10,179 nt of DNA, from assembly GCA_016919605.1 (NCBI GenBank), contig JACXTQ010000107.1, positions 1 through 10,179 on the forward strand, written 5' to 3'. The notes beneath the pieces were generated by a model. It saw only the letters and a program-made list of their open reading frames with translations, did no database searches and had not been told where the DNA came from. This stretch comes from Methylovulum sp. Lineage in GTDB: Bacteria; Pseudomonadota; Gammaproteobacteria; Methylococcales; Methylomonadaceae. Made by a program: the position numbers and the translations under genes. Of this stretch, positions 1-6,022 are shown one piece after another; the stretch's first letter is position 1; every line of letters starts with the position of its first letter.

Positions 1-181
1 AATATTATATTGTCTTAAAGAAAAAGTTAATCCGCGCCCAATACCCAACCTCGCCTGCGATTAATTAGCACCCGCCCCCCTTTTCTTACCACCATCGCGG
101 GGCGGCAAAAAACGTTGTCCATGCCTTTACTGGCTTTGCTTCGCCTTAAATTGGGGCAAGCCCTAAACCGTAAGCACCTCA

Positions 182-901
182 ATGAAACGTAATTTTTTAT
201 TTTCTTGGTACCAAACACCTAGGGGCAAACTGCTAAAAGAGCTTGAGGCCGAGTATTTGCAACGCGCCATCACTGTCAGTTGCCAACAGACCGTCTTGCA
301 AATTGGTGGCTTGGGCTGGGAAAATGACTTTATTGATTGTACACTATACAAGTTTTATACCATCCTTGATGCCAAAAACCTCGGCACCGACAAGGCCAGA
401 AAAATCCAAGCCAAAGCCTTCCGCTTACCGTTACAATGCGCCAGTGTGGATATGGTCATCATTCCGCACCTGTTGGAATTTGACAGTTACCGCTTCCAAA
501 CCATGCGCGAAATCGAGCGCGTCTTAAAACCCGAAGGCATTGTCTTGATCATAAACTTTAACCCGTGGAGCATTTGGGTGAGATACCAGTTTTTATGGGA
601 AATCCGCCACACGGATTCTTGGCGAGGCCACTTTATCAGTCACGGGCGGATGATGGACTGGTTAAAATTATTAAATTTTGAAGTCACCACGTCATCAAGC
701 TTTTATCTTGATAATGTTAAAACCAAGCACGGCAAAGCCGTGCCCGTGTCCGGCTCTTTATCGGCGACCGCTTATGCCATCAAAGCCATCAAACGCCGTT
801 ATAACTTGATCCCGCTGACCCCTATCGGCCAAGAACAAACACCAATGCTTGCCCCCACCTCCTTAGCCTCTTCCGCGAACCTAAACAACAGCCATGACTG
901 A
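182..901 (+). CDS. yafS: YafS-like class I SAM-dependent methyltransferase
   Basis: This 239-residue protein has the layout of a class I (Rossmann-fold) S-adenosylmethionine methyltransferase; its substrate is unknown. A glycine-bearing motif I (VLQIGGLGW) lies at residues 38-46. A motif IV-like stretch with SVDMVIIPHLLEF is at 88-100, and the late strand with RVLKPEGIVLIINFNPWS is at 113-130. MMDWLKLLNFEV at 157-168 matches what I recall of E. coli YafS, as does the N-terminal PRGKLLKELE segment. The family identity is therefore good even though the enzymatic role is not established. The ATG at 182 is the only reasonable start, because an in-frame TAA lies at 164-166; there is no clear Shine-Dalgarno. 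The stop overlaps rnhA by 8 bases, which suggests translational coupling, and yafS next to rnhA is the usual gammaproteobacterial order. The last 25 residues are low-complexity (Ala, Ser, Thr, Pro). Confidence 0.88.
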   Translation: MKRNFLFSWYQTPRGKLLKELEAEYLQRAITVSCQQTVLQIGGLGWENDFIDCTLYKFYTILDAKNLGTDKARKIQAKAFRLPLQCASVDMVIIPHLLEFDSYRFQTMREIERVLKPEGIVLIINFNPWSIWVRYQFLWEIRHTDSWRGHFISHGRMMDWLKLLNFEVTTSSSFYLDNVKTKHGKAVPVSGSLSATAYAIKAIKRRYNLIPLTPIGQEQTPMLAPTSLASSANLNNSHD

Positions 902-1331
902 TTGCGTGATTATCTATACCGATGGCGCCTGCCGTGGCAATCCGGGCCCGGGTGGCTGGGGAGTCATCTTGGCTTACAAAGGCCACCTTAAGGAATTGTG
1001 TGGCGGTGAAGCCAACACCACCAACAACCGCATGGAATTGATGGCGGCCATCCAAGCACTGGAAGCCTTAACAAAACCCTGCCATGTCCGGCTTAACAGC
1101 GATTCCAGCTATGTACTGAAAGGCATCACCGAGTGGCTACCCGACTGGAAAAAACGCAATTGGCAAACCTCGGCCAAAAAACCCGTCAAAAATGACGATC
1201 TCTGGCGGCGGCTAGATGCCGCCAGCACCTTACACACTATCGAATGGGCATGGGTCAAAGGCCATTCCGGCGACCCCGGCAATGAACGGGCCGATGTGTT
1301 GGCAAACCAAGGCATTGATGGTTTGCGCTAA
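894..1331 (+). CDS. rnhA: Ribonuclease HI
   Basis: This type 1 RNase H cleaves the RNA strand of RNA-DNA hybrids, removing R-loops and primers in the cytoplasm. At 145 residues it is slightly shorter than the E. coli enzyme (155). Every catalytic residue falls at the same number as in E. coli: D10 (in YTDGACRGNPGPGG), E48 (in TTNNRMELMAA), D70 (in LNSDSSYV) and D134 (in NERADVLAN), with the general-base histidine H124 in VKGHSGDPGNERAD. The basic Trp-rich handle region (WLPDWKKRNWQ) is at 81-91. The start overlaps the end of the upstream methyltransferase by 8 bases and has no strong ribosome binding site, so coupled translation is likely. It is followed after only 7 bases by the convergent yajD-like gene. 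In E. coli rnhA lies divergent from dnaQ; no dnaQ is visible here. Confidence 0.98.
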   Translation: MTDCVIIYTDGACRGNPGPGGWGVILAYKGHLKELCGGEANTTNNRMELMAAIQALEALTKPCHVRLNSDSSYVLKGITEWLPDWKKRNWQTSAKKPVKNDDLWRRLDAASTLHTIEWAWVKGHSGDPGNERADVLANQGIDGLR

Positions 1332-1338
1332 CTAACGC

Positions 1339-1719
1339 CTATTTTTTGCTGCCCAACAGGCTTTTCAAGTCCGCAAACGGGTTGTGGGTCGCCACGGGCG
1401 CACTGGATTTATGGGTTTTAATGGTGGAAAAACGGGTTTCTTCATAGCGTGAATGCTCGTTGTCATGGCAATACAGGCACAACAATTCCCAATTGCTGCC
1501 GTCGGCGGGATTGTCATCATGATTATGGTTACGGTGATGCACCGTCAATTCCGCCAAGTTTTTATGGGTGAACTCCCGCGCACAACGCCCGCACACCCAC
1601 GGATACATTTTTAAAGCCTGTCCCCGATACGATTGCTCGCGCAATTCTTGTTCGCGGCGGGCCGCCATCACTAACTGGCTTTGCTTGTCGTTAGCGGGCA
1701 ATGGTTTTTTTAACGTCAT
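1339..1719 (-). CDS. yajD: YajD-like HNH nuclease family protein
   Basis: This 126-residue protein matches the YajD group of HNH endonuclease-fold proteins, which are small and whose biological target is not established. Two paired cysteines (C43 and C46, in YPWVCGRCAREF) and two more (C81 and C84, in WELLCLYCHDNEHSRY) form the expected zinc site. Between them lies the HNH core: ELTVHHRNHNHDDNPADGSN at 57-76, with H61, H62 and H65, then N79-equivalent positions leading into H85 and H89. The C-terminal motif NPFADLKSLL (113-122) is also a YajD hallmark. The N-terminus is about 15 residues longer than E. coli YajD (115 aa) and rich in charged residues. The gene runs convergent to rnhA with a 7-base gap and no visible terminator between them. 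The ribosome binding site before the ATG at 1719 is weak. Nuclease activity is inferred from the fold only. Confidence 0.92.
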   Translation of the reverse strand: MTLKKPLPANDKQSQLVMAARREQELREQSYRGQALKMYPWVCGRCAREFTHKNLAELTVHHRNHNHDDNPADGSNWELLCLYCHDNEHSRYEETRFSTIKTHKSSAPVATHNPFADLKSLLGSKK

Positions 1720-1821
1720 AATGCTTATACCTAAAAATTTATCTGTTGTTTATTGTAAAACGTCCCCGCCTTCAGCGATAGCCGCCCCTCCTACCCTCGC
1801 CTTACCAAACCGTTTGGCAAC

Positions 1822-2103
1822 TTACGGGTTCGTCCCTGTGCGTAACCCGCGCTTTTCGCCCAAAAATGCGCACATATATTGGTCGGTGCCATCGTAATTG
1901 ACAATAGCCTTGTCAAAATCACACAAATAAGCCACCAGCCGTTTGTGCAACTGGATAATATCGCCTTTTTGGCAAGCGTTTTGGATAATCAGAGTTTCCG
2001 TACCCCGCTCAGGGATATGCAAGCACACCTGCCCGGTAGGGGATTGTTCGGCCCTGCAAAGGCAGGACAGCAACAACAGCGTTAAAGTTAAAAAAGGTTT
2101 CAT
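1822..2103 (-). CDS. Small secreted four-cysteine protein, function unknown
   Basis: This 93-residue protein begins with a signal peptide: MKPFLTL, a leucine-rich core, then LSCLCRA with probable signal peptidase I cleavage after A18. The mature part is only about 75 residues and has four cysteines, C27, C44, C61 and C78, each exactly 17 residues apart. They could make two periplasmic disulfides. The segment GDIIQLHKRLVAYLCDFDKAI at 47-67 resembles small conserved hypothetical periplasmic proteins of gammaproteobacteria, but I cannot assign a function. I chose the ATG at 2103. A TTG at 2112 would add three residues, but it lacks a ribosome binding site and breaks the typical M-K signal-peptide start. 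A second cysteine in the signal (LLLLSC) makes a lipobox conceivable but poor. Upstream on its strand, a TATTGT -10-like hexamer (2141-2136) abuts the Fnr box at 2143-2156. Confidence 0.72.
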   Translation of the reverse strand: MKPFLTLTLLLLSCLCRAEQSPTGQVCLHIPERGTETLIIQNACQKGDIIQLHKRLVAYLCDFDKAIVNYDGTDQYMCAFLGEKRGLRTGTNP

Positions 2104-2142
2104 GGGCAACAATTTGGGTGGACATCACAAAACGGACAATAC

Positions 2143-2156
2143 TTGATCTTGCTCAA
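2143..2156. promoter_or_regulatory. Putative Fnr-binding box
   Basis: The 14-mer TTGATCTTGCTCAA matches the Fnr consensus TTGAT-N4-ATCAA at 9 of 10 defined positions; the only mismatch is C for A at the start of the right half. Its centre lies between 2149 and 2150. A gene for a canonical Fnr, with the E-T-V-S-R recognition helix expected to read this motif, starts about 1.1 kb away. The position fits class II activation of a + strand promoter, with -41.5 spacing to a start near 2191. On the - strand it sits just upstream of a -10-like hexamer of the small secreted protein gene, where occupancy could repress. Confidence 0.6.
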
Positions 2157-2177
2157 CTTTTTTCCGGCGTTTTTTGT

Positions 2178-2191
2178 TTAAATAGCTTCAC
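2178..2191 (+). promoter_or_regulatory. -10 element and predicted start of the Fnr-dependent transcript
   Basis: The hexamer TTAAAT at 2178-2183 matches the -10 consensus at 4 of 6 positions and places the transcription start near 2191. From there the centre of the Fnr box is at -41.5, the classic class II spacing, and no good -35 hexamer is present, as is usual for such promoters. The predicted start falls in the 8-base palindrome CGTCGACG (2191-2198). Start position is inferred from spacing only. Confidence 0.45.
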
Positions 2192-2240
2192 GTCGACGCA
2201 ATCAACCATCAATCTTTATCCTGATACGGGGAACATCCTA

Positions 2241-2321
2241 ATGAGCAGCGAACATGGCAAATTTGAATCGACCGCGAAAGCCATCGCCGAAGATGCCGCC
2301 ACTTTGGCCTACCACAAATAA
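2241..2321 (+). CDS. Possible 26-residue micro-peptide
   Basis: This short ORF starts at ATG 2241 with a plausible ribosome binding site (GGGGA at 2228-2232, 8 bases upstream) and ends at TAA 2319-2321. The peptide, MSSEHGKFESTAKAIAEDAA followed by TLAYHK, is hydrophilic and could form an amphipathic helix over residues 10-25. It has no hydrophobic segment and no cysteine. I do not recognise it. In favour are the start context and its place about 50 nt downstream of the predicted Fnr-dependent start. Against is its length, since a 27-codon frame arises easily by chance. Confidence 0.35.
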   Translation: MSSEHGKFESTAKAIAEDAATLAYHK

Positions 2322-2377
2322 GGCGTCGCCTTATATAGCCCATTACCAGCCATAGCAATTATGCCTGGGTCAAGGGT

Positions 2378-2409
2378 GTTGGCGGATGCGAAAGCTTGCA
2401 TCCGCTAAC
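2378..2409. repeat. 12-bp hairpin of unknown role
   Basis: The arms GTTGGCGGATGC (2378-2389) and GCATCCGCTAAC (2398-2409) pair along 12 bases with a single G-U wobble. They enclose an 8-base loop containing AAGCTT. No T-run follows on either strand, so it is not a standard terminator. It lies inside the candidate small transcript, between the micro-ORF and the terminator. It could be an RNA structural element or one copy of a dispersed palindromic repeat. Confidence 0.55.
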
Positions 2410-2491
2410 AAAATTGTTCCAACATTTTCAGACCGCCATTTTTGGCAAACAGCGTAAGTTTTACTTGTTATTTATATCTTCCTCTACTCAT

Positions 2492-2538
2492 AGCTGTCTG
2501 GGCTTTTACTCTTGGTAAAAACCAGACAGCTTTTTTTT
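2492..2538 (+). terminator. Strong intrinsic terminator (+ strand) overlapping the 3' end of fnr
   Basis: The outer stem AGCTGTCTGG (2492-2501) pairs perfectly with CCAGACAGCT (2522-2531). An inner stem TTTTAC (2504-2509) pairs with GTAAAA (2515-2520) around a 5-base loop. Eight T residues follow at 2531-2538. On the - strand the hairpin is followed by ATGAGTAGAGG, with no T-run, so it acts on + strand transcription. The stop codon and last codons of the convergent fnr gene lie inside it. Confidence 0.8.
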
Positions 2539-3219
2539 GTCTATTATCTTGACCTGCTTGGTTTTGATTTCAATAATTTCCAGCGTTTGGAAATAATGGA
2601 ATATTCGGCTCACGGTTTCATGGGCAATCCCCAGATGATTGCCGATTTCCTCGCGCGACATACTCAACCTAAACTCCAACTCCGAATAACCGCGTATTTT
2701 CAGGCGGTCGGAAATTTGCAGGATAAAGGCGGCCACCCGCTCTTCGGCAGAACGGCGGCTTAACATGACCTTTTGCACTTGCGCGTCAAATTGGTTGCAT
2801 GAGCGTTGCAGCAAAACCTGATAAAAACTGCTGGTGTTCAACGCCAAGGCGGCGATCTGATGCGATGGCAAATGGCAAAAATTAACCGTTTCCAAAGCCA
2901 CTGCCGTGCAGTTATGCTCCTGCAAGGACACGCCATCAAAGCCCAGCAATTCACCCGGCAGGATAAAATCGACAATCACCTCATTGCCGTTGCGGTCAAA
3001 ACTGAGCAATTTGGCGCTGCCGGCCCGCAACGCGACAATACCCCGAAAAGGGCTACCGGCATGGTATATCGCCTCGCCTTTTTGACGAATGTTGTTACGG
3101 TTGACTAATAGCTTCAGATCGCCTATCCCCGACCTTTTCATGCCTTTTGGGATACACAATTTGTCAAGATTGCAGGTTTCGCAAGTGATGGCCGCCTTGG
3201 TGGCCAATGTCATGGGCAT
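2506..3219 (-). CDS. fnr: Fnr-type oxygen-sensing transcriptional regulator
   Basis: This 237-residue CRP/FNR-family protein should bind a [4Fe-4S] cluster that is lost on exposure to oxygen, switching genes for anaerobic or microaerobic life. C13, C16 and C22 (C-X2-C-X5-C) plus C115 match E. coli C20, C23, C29 and C122, with identical intervals including the 93 residues between the third and fourth. The cyclic-nucleotide-like beta-roll spans about 40-125, including DFILPGELLGFDG at 84-96, and the dimerisation helix about 130-170. The winged helix-turn-helix has REEIGNHLGIAHETVSRIF at 189-207. There E201, S204 and R205 are the residues that read TTGAT half sites in Fnr. The ATG at 3219 has AAGGA 9 bases upstream; the in-frame ATG at 3213 is too far from it. 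A 9/10 Fnr box lies beyond its 3' end, and its last codons overlap the + strand terminator. Confidence 0.95.
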   Translation of the reverse strand: MPMTLATKAAITCETCNLDKLCIPKGMKRSGIGDLKLLVNRNNIRQKGEAIYHAGSPFRGIVALRAGSAKLLSFDRNGNEVIVDFILPGELLGFDGVSLQEHNCTAVALETVNFCHLPSHQIAALALNTSSFYQVLLQRSCNQFDAQVQKVMLSRRSAEERVAAFILQISDRLKIRGYSELEFRLSMSREEIGNHLGIAHETVSRIFHYFQTLEIIEIKTKQVKIIDKKKLSGFYQE

Positions 3220-3283
3220 AAAGGTCTATCCTTAGAAATAAAAGATGCGCGGCGAAGGTCAGCGCACCAAAACAAAAGGGCTT

Positions 3284-3310
3284 GCTTGGCAATCTACCAA
3301 AAACCCAAGC
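3284..3310 (-). terminator. Weak candidate terminator downstream of the hydrolase gene
   Basis: Read on the - strand, GCTTGG (3310-3305) pairs with CCAAGC (3289-3284) around a 15-base loop, and AAGCCCTTTTGTTTT follows. The stem is only 6 bp and the T tract is interrupted. The same 136-base interval (3220-3355) must also carry the fnr promoter. Within the hairpin the arms TTGG and CCAA are 7 bases apart, so an operator is an alternative reading. Confidence 0.25.
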
Positions 3311-3355
3311 CGACCACAAGCGATAGGGCAAAACGCGCCCCCCTTTCCCATAGCT

Positions 3356-3931
3356 TTAATCGCCGACTTTTTGCAAAATATCGGCGATTATCCGACTATT
3401 TTTGACCATCAAGGGATGGCACAGCGCCTTGACCCGAATATTGTCGGCCTGATCCCAAACCGAGCTGGTCGCCGGTACAATCATCAAATCAAACGGAGTC
3501 CAATAAGAATAACAGGCGACGTTTTGCAAGCACGCCGTGTTTTGCCCAAGCCGTTTTAAAAAATCACTGTTCGGACGCATTTGCCTAGCGCCCGGCTTGG
3601 CTGACAAATAAGCCAAAACAGTGCCATGATGGGGCGAAGCAATGCTAAAAAAATGGCTGACCTGCTTATATCCGCCCAATTCTTGCATATAATAACGTGC
3701 GACCAAGCCCCCCATGCTGAACCCCACTAGAGCCAGCTTGGCATTCGTACCCCCTATCGCCGCGCCGATGCACGCCTGTAGCTGCTTTGCCAAATAGTCC
3801 AAACTTTTGCTGCCGTCATTGGGCGTTAACGAGGGGGCGATGCAGCAATGCCCCTGATTTTCTAGCGCGGTTTGCAAAACCTTAACTTTACGCGAGGTGT
3901 CATGGATGCCATGAACCAAAACAAACATCAT
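3356..3931 (-). CDS. Alpha/beta-hydrolase, lipase/esterase-like
   Basis: This small hydrolase (191 residues) has a complete predicted Ser-Asp-His triad. The oxyanion-hole HG follows the first strand (FVLVHGIHD, H8-G9). The nucleophile elbow is GFSMGG with S72, the acid is D148 in WTPFDLMIVPATSS, and the histidine is H172 in CHPLMVKNSRII. The segment SIASPHHGTVLAYL (96-109) after the nucleophile strand is typical of triacylglycerol lipase-like and PGAP1-like hydrolases, where SPHxGT is conserved. No signal peptide is evident, since the N-terminus goes straight into strand beta-1, so a cytoplasmic location is likely. Two adjacent ATGs exist (3931 and 3928). AAGG lies 3 bases from the first and 6 from the second, so the second may be the real start. 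The gene is divergent from kup and upstream of fnr on the same strand, separated by 136 bases. Substrate unknown. Confidence 0.85.
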   Translation of the reverse strand: MMFVLVHGIHDTSRKVKVLQTALENQGHCCIAPSLTPNDGSKSLDYLAKQLQACIGAAIGGTNAKLALVGFSMGGLVARYYMQELGGYKQVSHFFSIASPHHGTVLAYLSAKPGARQMRPNSDFLKRLGQNTACLQNVACYSYWTPFDLMIVPATSSVWDQADNIRVKALCHPLMVKNSRIIADILQKVGD

Positions 3932-4065
3932 AGGCCTTTATCCATCCAAAACAAATGCAGTGCTAAAGTCTAAGCCATTTTCTACCCATCGCCAACTGGC
4001 GCATCACCTAAAACCTATAACAAAAACCAACAAGCTCACGCTTTATAACGATTTTTTCTTAGCAA

Positions 4066-4086
4066 TTGCGCATGACAATGCGACAA
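4066..4086. promoter_or_regulatory. Dyad-symmetric possible operator upstream of kup
   Basis: Within the 187-base divergent interval between the hydrolase gene and kup, CGCAT (4069-4073) and ATGCG (4078-4082) form a perfect dyad with a 4-base spacer. TTG just outside on the left and CAA on the right extend it, with one extra base on the right. It ends 32 bases before the kup ATG, where a repressor or activator could act. I do not recognise the binding protein. The rest of the interval is AT-rich and shows no convincing -35/-10 pair. Confidence 0.3.
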
Positions 4087-4118
4087 TAAAGCCATCTTCT
4101 ATTTAAGAGCAGGACATA

Positions 4119-6008
4119 ATGACGGCACAAACCCATACTCATGAACCCTCTGGCGGCCTAATCGCCTTGATGCTAGGGGCTATCGGTGTTGTTTACGGTG
4201 ATGTGGGGACTAGCCCACTGTACACGATGAAGGAAATTTTCAACGGCCCCCATGCCGTGTCGGCGACACCGGACAATGTGCTAGGCATCCTATCACTGAT
4301 TTTCTGGTCGTTAATCTTGGTGATCTCGATCAAATATGTGCTGTTTGTCATGCGAGCCAATAACCGGGGCGAAGGCGGCATCATGGCCTTAATGGCCTTA
4401 GCGTTGCGCCACCGTAACCAACAGCACCAGCGTAATATCATTATTGCGCTGGGGCTGTTCGGTACGGCCTTATTTTACGGTGACGGCATTATCACCCCCG
4501 CCATTTCGGTCTTGAGCGCCGTAGAGGGCCTCCAAGTCGCGGCTCCGGCCTTGGAGGCTTATGTTTTGCCGATAACCATCGTGGTGTTGATTATCTTATT
4601 TTTATTTCAAAGCTATGGCACCGAAAAAGTCGGCCTATTGTTCGGGCCGATTATGATGGCGTGGTTTGCCGTGTTGGCCGTATTAGGCGGCCTGAGCATT
4701 GCCCAGAATCCGGCGGTACTGGAAGCCTTAAACCCCTTTTACGGCTTGCACTTTTTTCTGGAACATGGCTGGCACGCCTTTGTCGCCCTGGGTGCGGTGG
4801 TGCTGGCCTTGACCGGTGCTGAGGCCTTGTATGCCGATATGGGGCATTTTGGCAAACGCCCCATTCAATTGGCGTGGTTTTCGCTGATTTTACCCGCACT
4901 GGCCATCAATTATTTTGGCCAAGGTGCCTTGATCCTGCGTGACCCGACCGCGATACTTAACCCCTTTTATCTGCTGGCCCCCACCTGGGCGATGTACCCG
5001 TTGATCGGTTTGGCGACCTGCGCCACGGTTATCGCCTCGCAAGCGGTCATGTCCGGCGCGTTGTCAATCACCAGCCAAGCCATGCAAATGGATTATAGCC
5101 CGCGTATGCAACGGTTACACACATCAACCGAGGCTATCGGGCAGATTTATGTGCCGACCATGAACCGCACCTTATTGGCGCTGGTGATTTGTACGGTGTT
5201 GGGTTTTGGCTCTTCTGGCAACCTGGCCGCCGCTTACGGCTTGGCGGTAACGGGTACGATGATGATCACCACCTTATTGACGCTGATCGTGGCACTGGAT
5301 AGTTGGCAATGGCGACCTGCTTGGGCGTATTCGCTGGTGGCGGTGTTTTTGGTGGTCGATGGCGCGTTTTTAGGAGCCAATGTGCTAAAAATCCCCCAAG
5401 GCGGCTGGTTTCCTTTAGTTATTGGTTGTTTGTTGTTTTTGTTGATGTCCACTTGGCGGCGCGGACGCGAGGTAATCACTTATCATCTGCAAAAATCCGC
5501 CCTGTCATTGACCGGTTTTATCGCCAGCCTCAACAGCAAACCGCCGCTGGCGCGTGTGCCCGGTACGGCGGTGTATATGAGCGCCCGTAATCTCAGTATG
5601 CCCCATGCCTTGCAAGTCAATTACGCCCATAACCAAGTTCTGCATCAGCGGATTGTCCTGCTGACCATCGCCACTGAAGACGTGCCCATCATTGCCGATG
5701 CCGAGCGTATCAACATTGACGCATTGGAGCAGGGCTTTTACCGCGTCACCGCCCGGCATGGCTTTATGGAAACCCCTAATGTGCCGAAAATCCTTAACTT
5801 ATGCCGTGTGCAGGGGCTGGATATTGACTCTACCAGTGCGTCTTTTTTTATTGGCAGGGAGTCACTAATCCCCTCCGACAAGCCTGATTTGAACCCGTGG
5901 CAAGAGAAAATTTTCTTGGTCATGTTCCGCAACGCCTCATCCCCTATCCAATTTTTTAAAATACCACCGGAGCGGGTGGTGGAGTTGGGCGTACAGTTTG
6001 AGGTTTAA
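4119..6008 (+). CDS. kup: Kup potassium:proton symporter
   Basis: Kup imports K+ with protons across the inner membrane and is the constitutive low-rate system of E. coli. The 629-residue length fits the family (E. coli 622). The signature YGDVGTSPLYT is at 26-36, followed by FYGDGIITPAISVLSAVEG at 119-137 and LTGAEALYADMGHFG at 231-245. The acids D28, D122 and E235 correspond to E. coli D23, E116 and E229, which are important for transport. About twelve hydrophobic segments run from 12 to about 446. A soluble C-terminal domain follows, with RVPGTAVYMSARN and ending RVVELGVQFEV. The ATG at 4119 is preceded by AGGA at a short spacing. trkA follows after 14 bases, so the two genes are almost certainly cotranscribed. 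Upstream lies a divergent gene and a dyad at 4066-4086. Confidence 0.97.
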   Translation: MTAQTHTHEPSGGLIALMLGAIGVVYGDVGTSPLYTMKEIFNGPHAVSATPDNVLGILSLIFWSLILVISIKYVLFVMRANNRGEGGIMALMALALRHRNQQHQRNIIIALGLFGTALFYGDGIITPAISVLSAVEGLQVAAPALEAYVLPITIVVLIILFLFQSYGTEKVGLLFGPIMMAWFAVLAVLGGLSIAQNPAVLEALNPFYGLHFFLEHGWHAFVALGAVVLALTGAEALYADMGHFGKRPIQLAWFSLILPALAINYFGQGALILRDPTAILNPFYLLAPTWAMYPLIGLATCATVIASQAVMSGALSITSQAMQMDYSPRMQRLHTSTEAIGQIYVPTMNRTLLALVICTVLGFGSSGNLAAAYGLAVTGTMMITTLLTLIVALDSWQWRPAWAYSLVAVFLVVDGAFLGANVLKIPQGGWFPLVIGCLLFLLMSTWRRGREVITYHLQKSALSLTGFIASLNSKPPLARVPGTAVYMSARNLSMPHALQVNYAHNQVLHQRIVLLTIATEDVPIIADAERINIDALEQGFYRVTARHGFMETPNVPKILNLCRVQGLDIDSTSASFFIGRESLIPSDKPDLNPWQEKIFLVMFRNASSPIQFFKIPPERVVELGVQFEV

Positions 6009-6022
6009 CGTTGAGGAAACTT

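Larger units (their letters stand above)
2191..2538 (+). ncRNA. Candidate Fnr-activated small transcript
   Basis: A complete transcription unit of about 348 nt can be drawn from sequence signals: the Fnr box and -10 upstream, a predicted start near 2191, a 26-codon ORF at 2241-2321, a 12-bp hairpin at 2378-2409 and a strong intrinsic terminator ending near 2538. No other + strand gene in the gap would need this terminator. It could be a regulatory RNA, comparable in logic to the Fnr-activated RNA FnrS of enterobacteria but with no sequence relation that I can see. It could also be an mRNA for the micro-peptide, or do both. Its last 33 nt are antisense to the end of fnr. The existence and start of the RNA are inferred. 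Confidence 0.4.

Noticed and set aside
1..33. Possible - strand promoter at the left edge: TATAAT read on the - strand at 9-4, with a TTAACT-like -35.
   Set aside because: The -35 match is poor, the spacer is 15 bases and the gene it would serve lies outside the window, so it cannot be judged.
27..218. 63-codon - strand frame, MFGTKKIKNYVSLRCLRF at its start.
   Set aside because: It overlaps the start of the methyltransferase gene, is Arg-rich and low in complexity, and has no recognisable family or ribosome binding site.
2361..2408. 15-codon ORF beginning MPGSRVLADAK inside the candidate small transcript.
   Set aside because: It has no ribosome binding site and its second half is dictated by the hairpin sequence.
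4320..4333. GTGATCTCGATCAA, a 9/10 match to the Fnr box.
   Set aside because: It lies inside kup at codons for a conserved Ile-Ser-Ile-Lys membrane segment, far from any promoter; a chance match.
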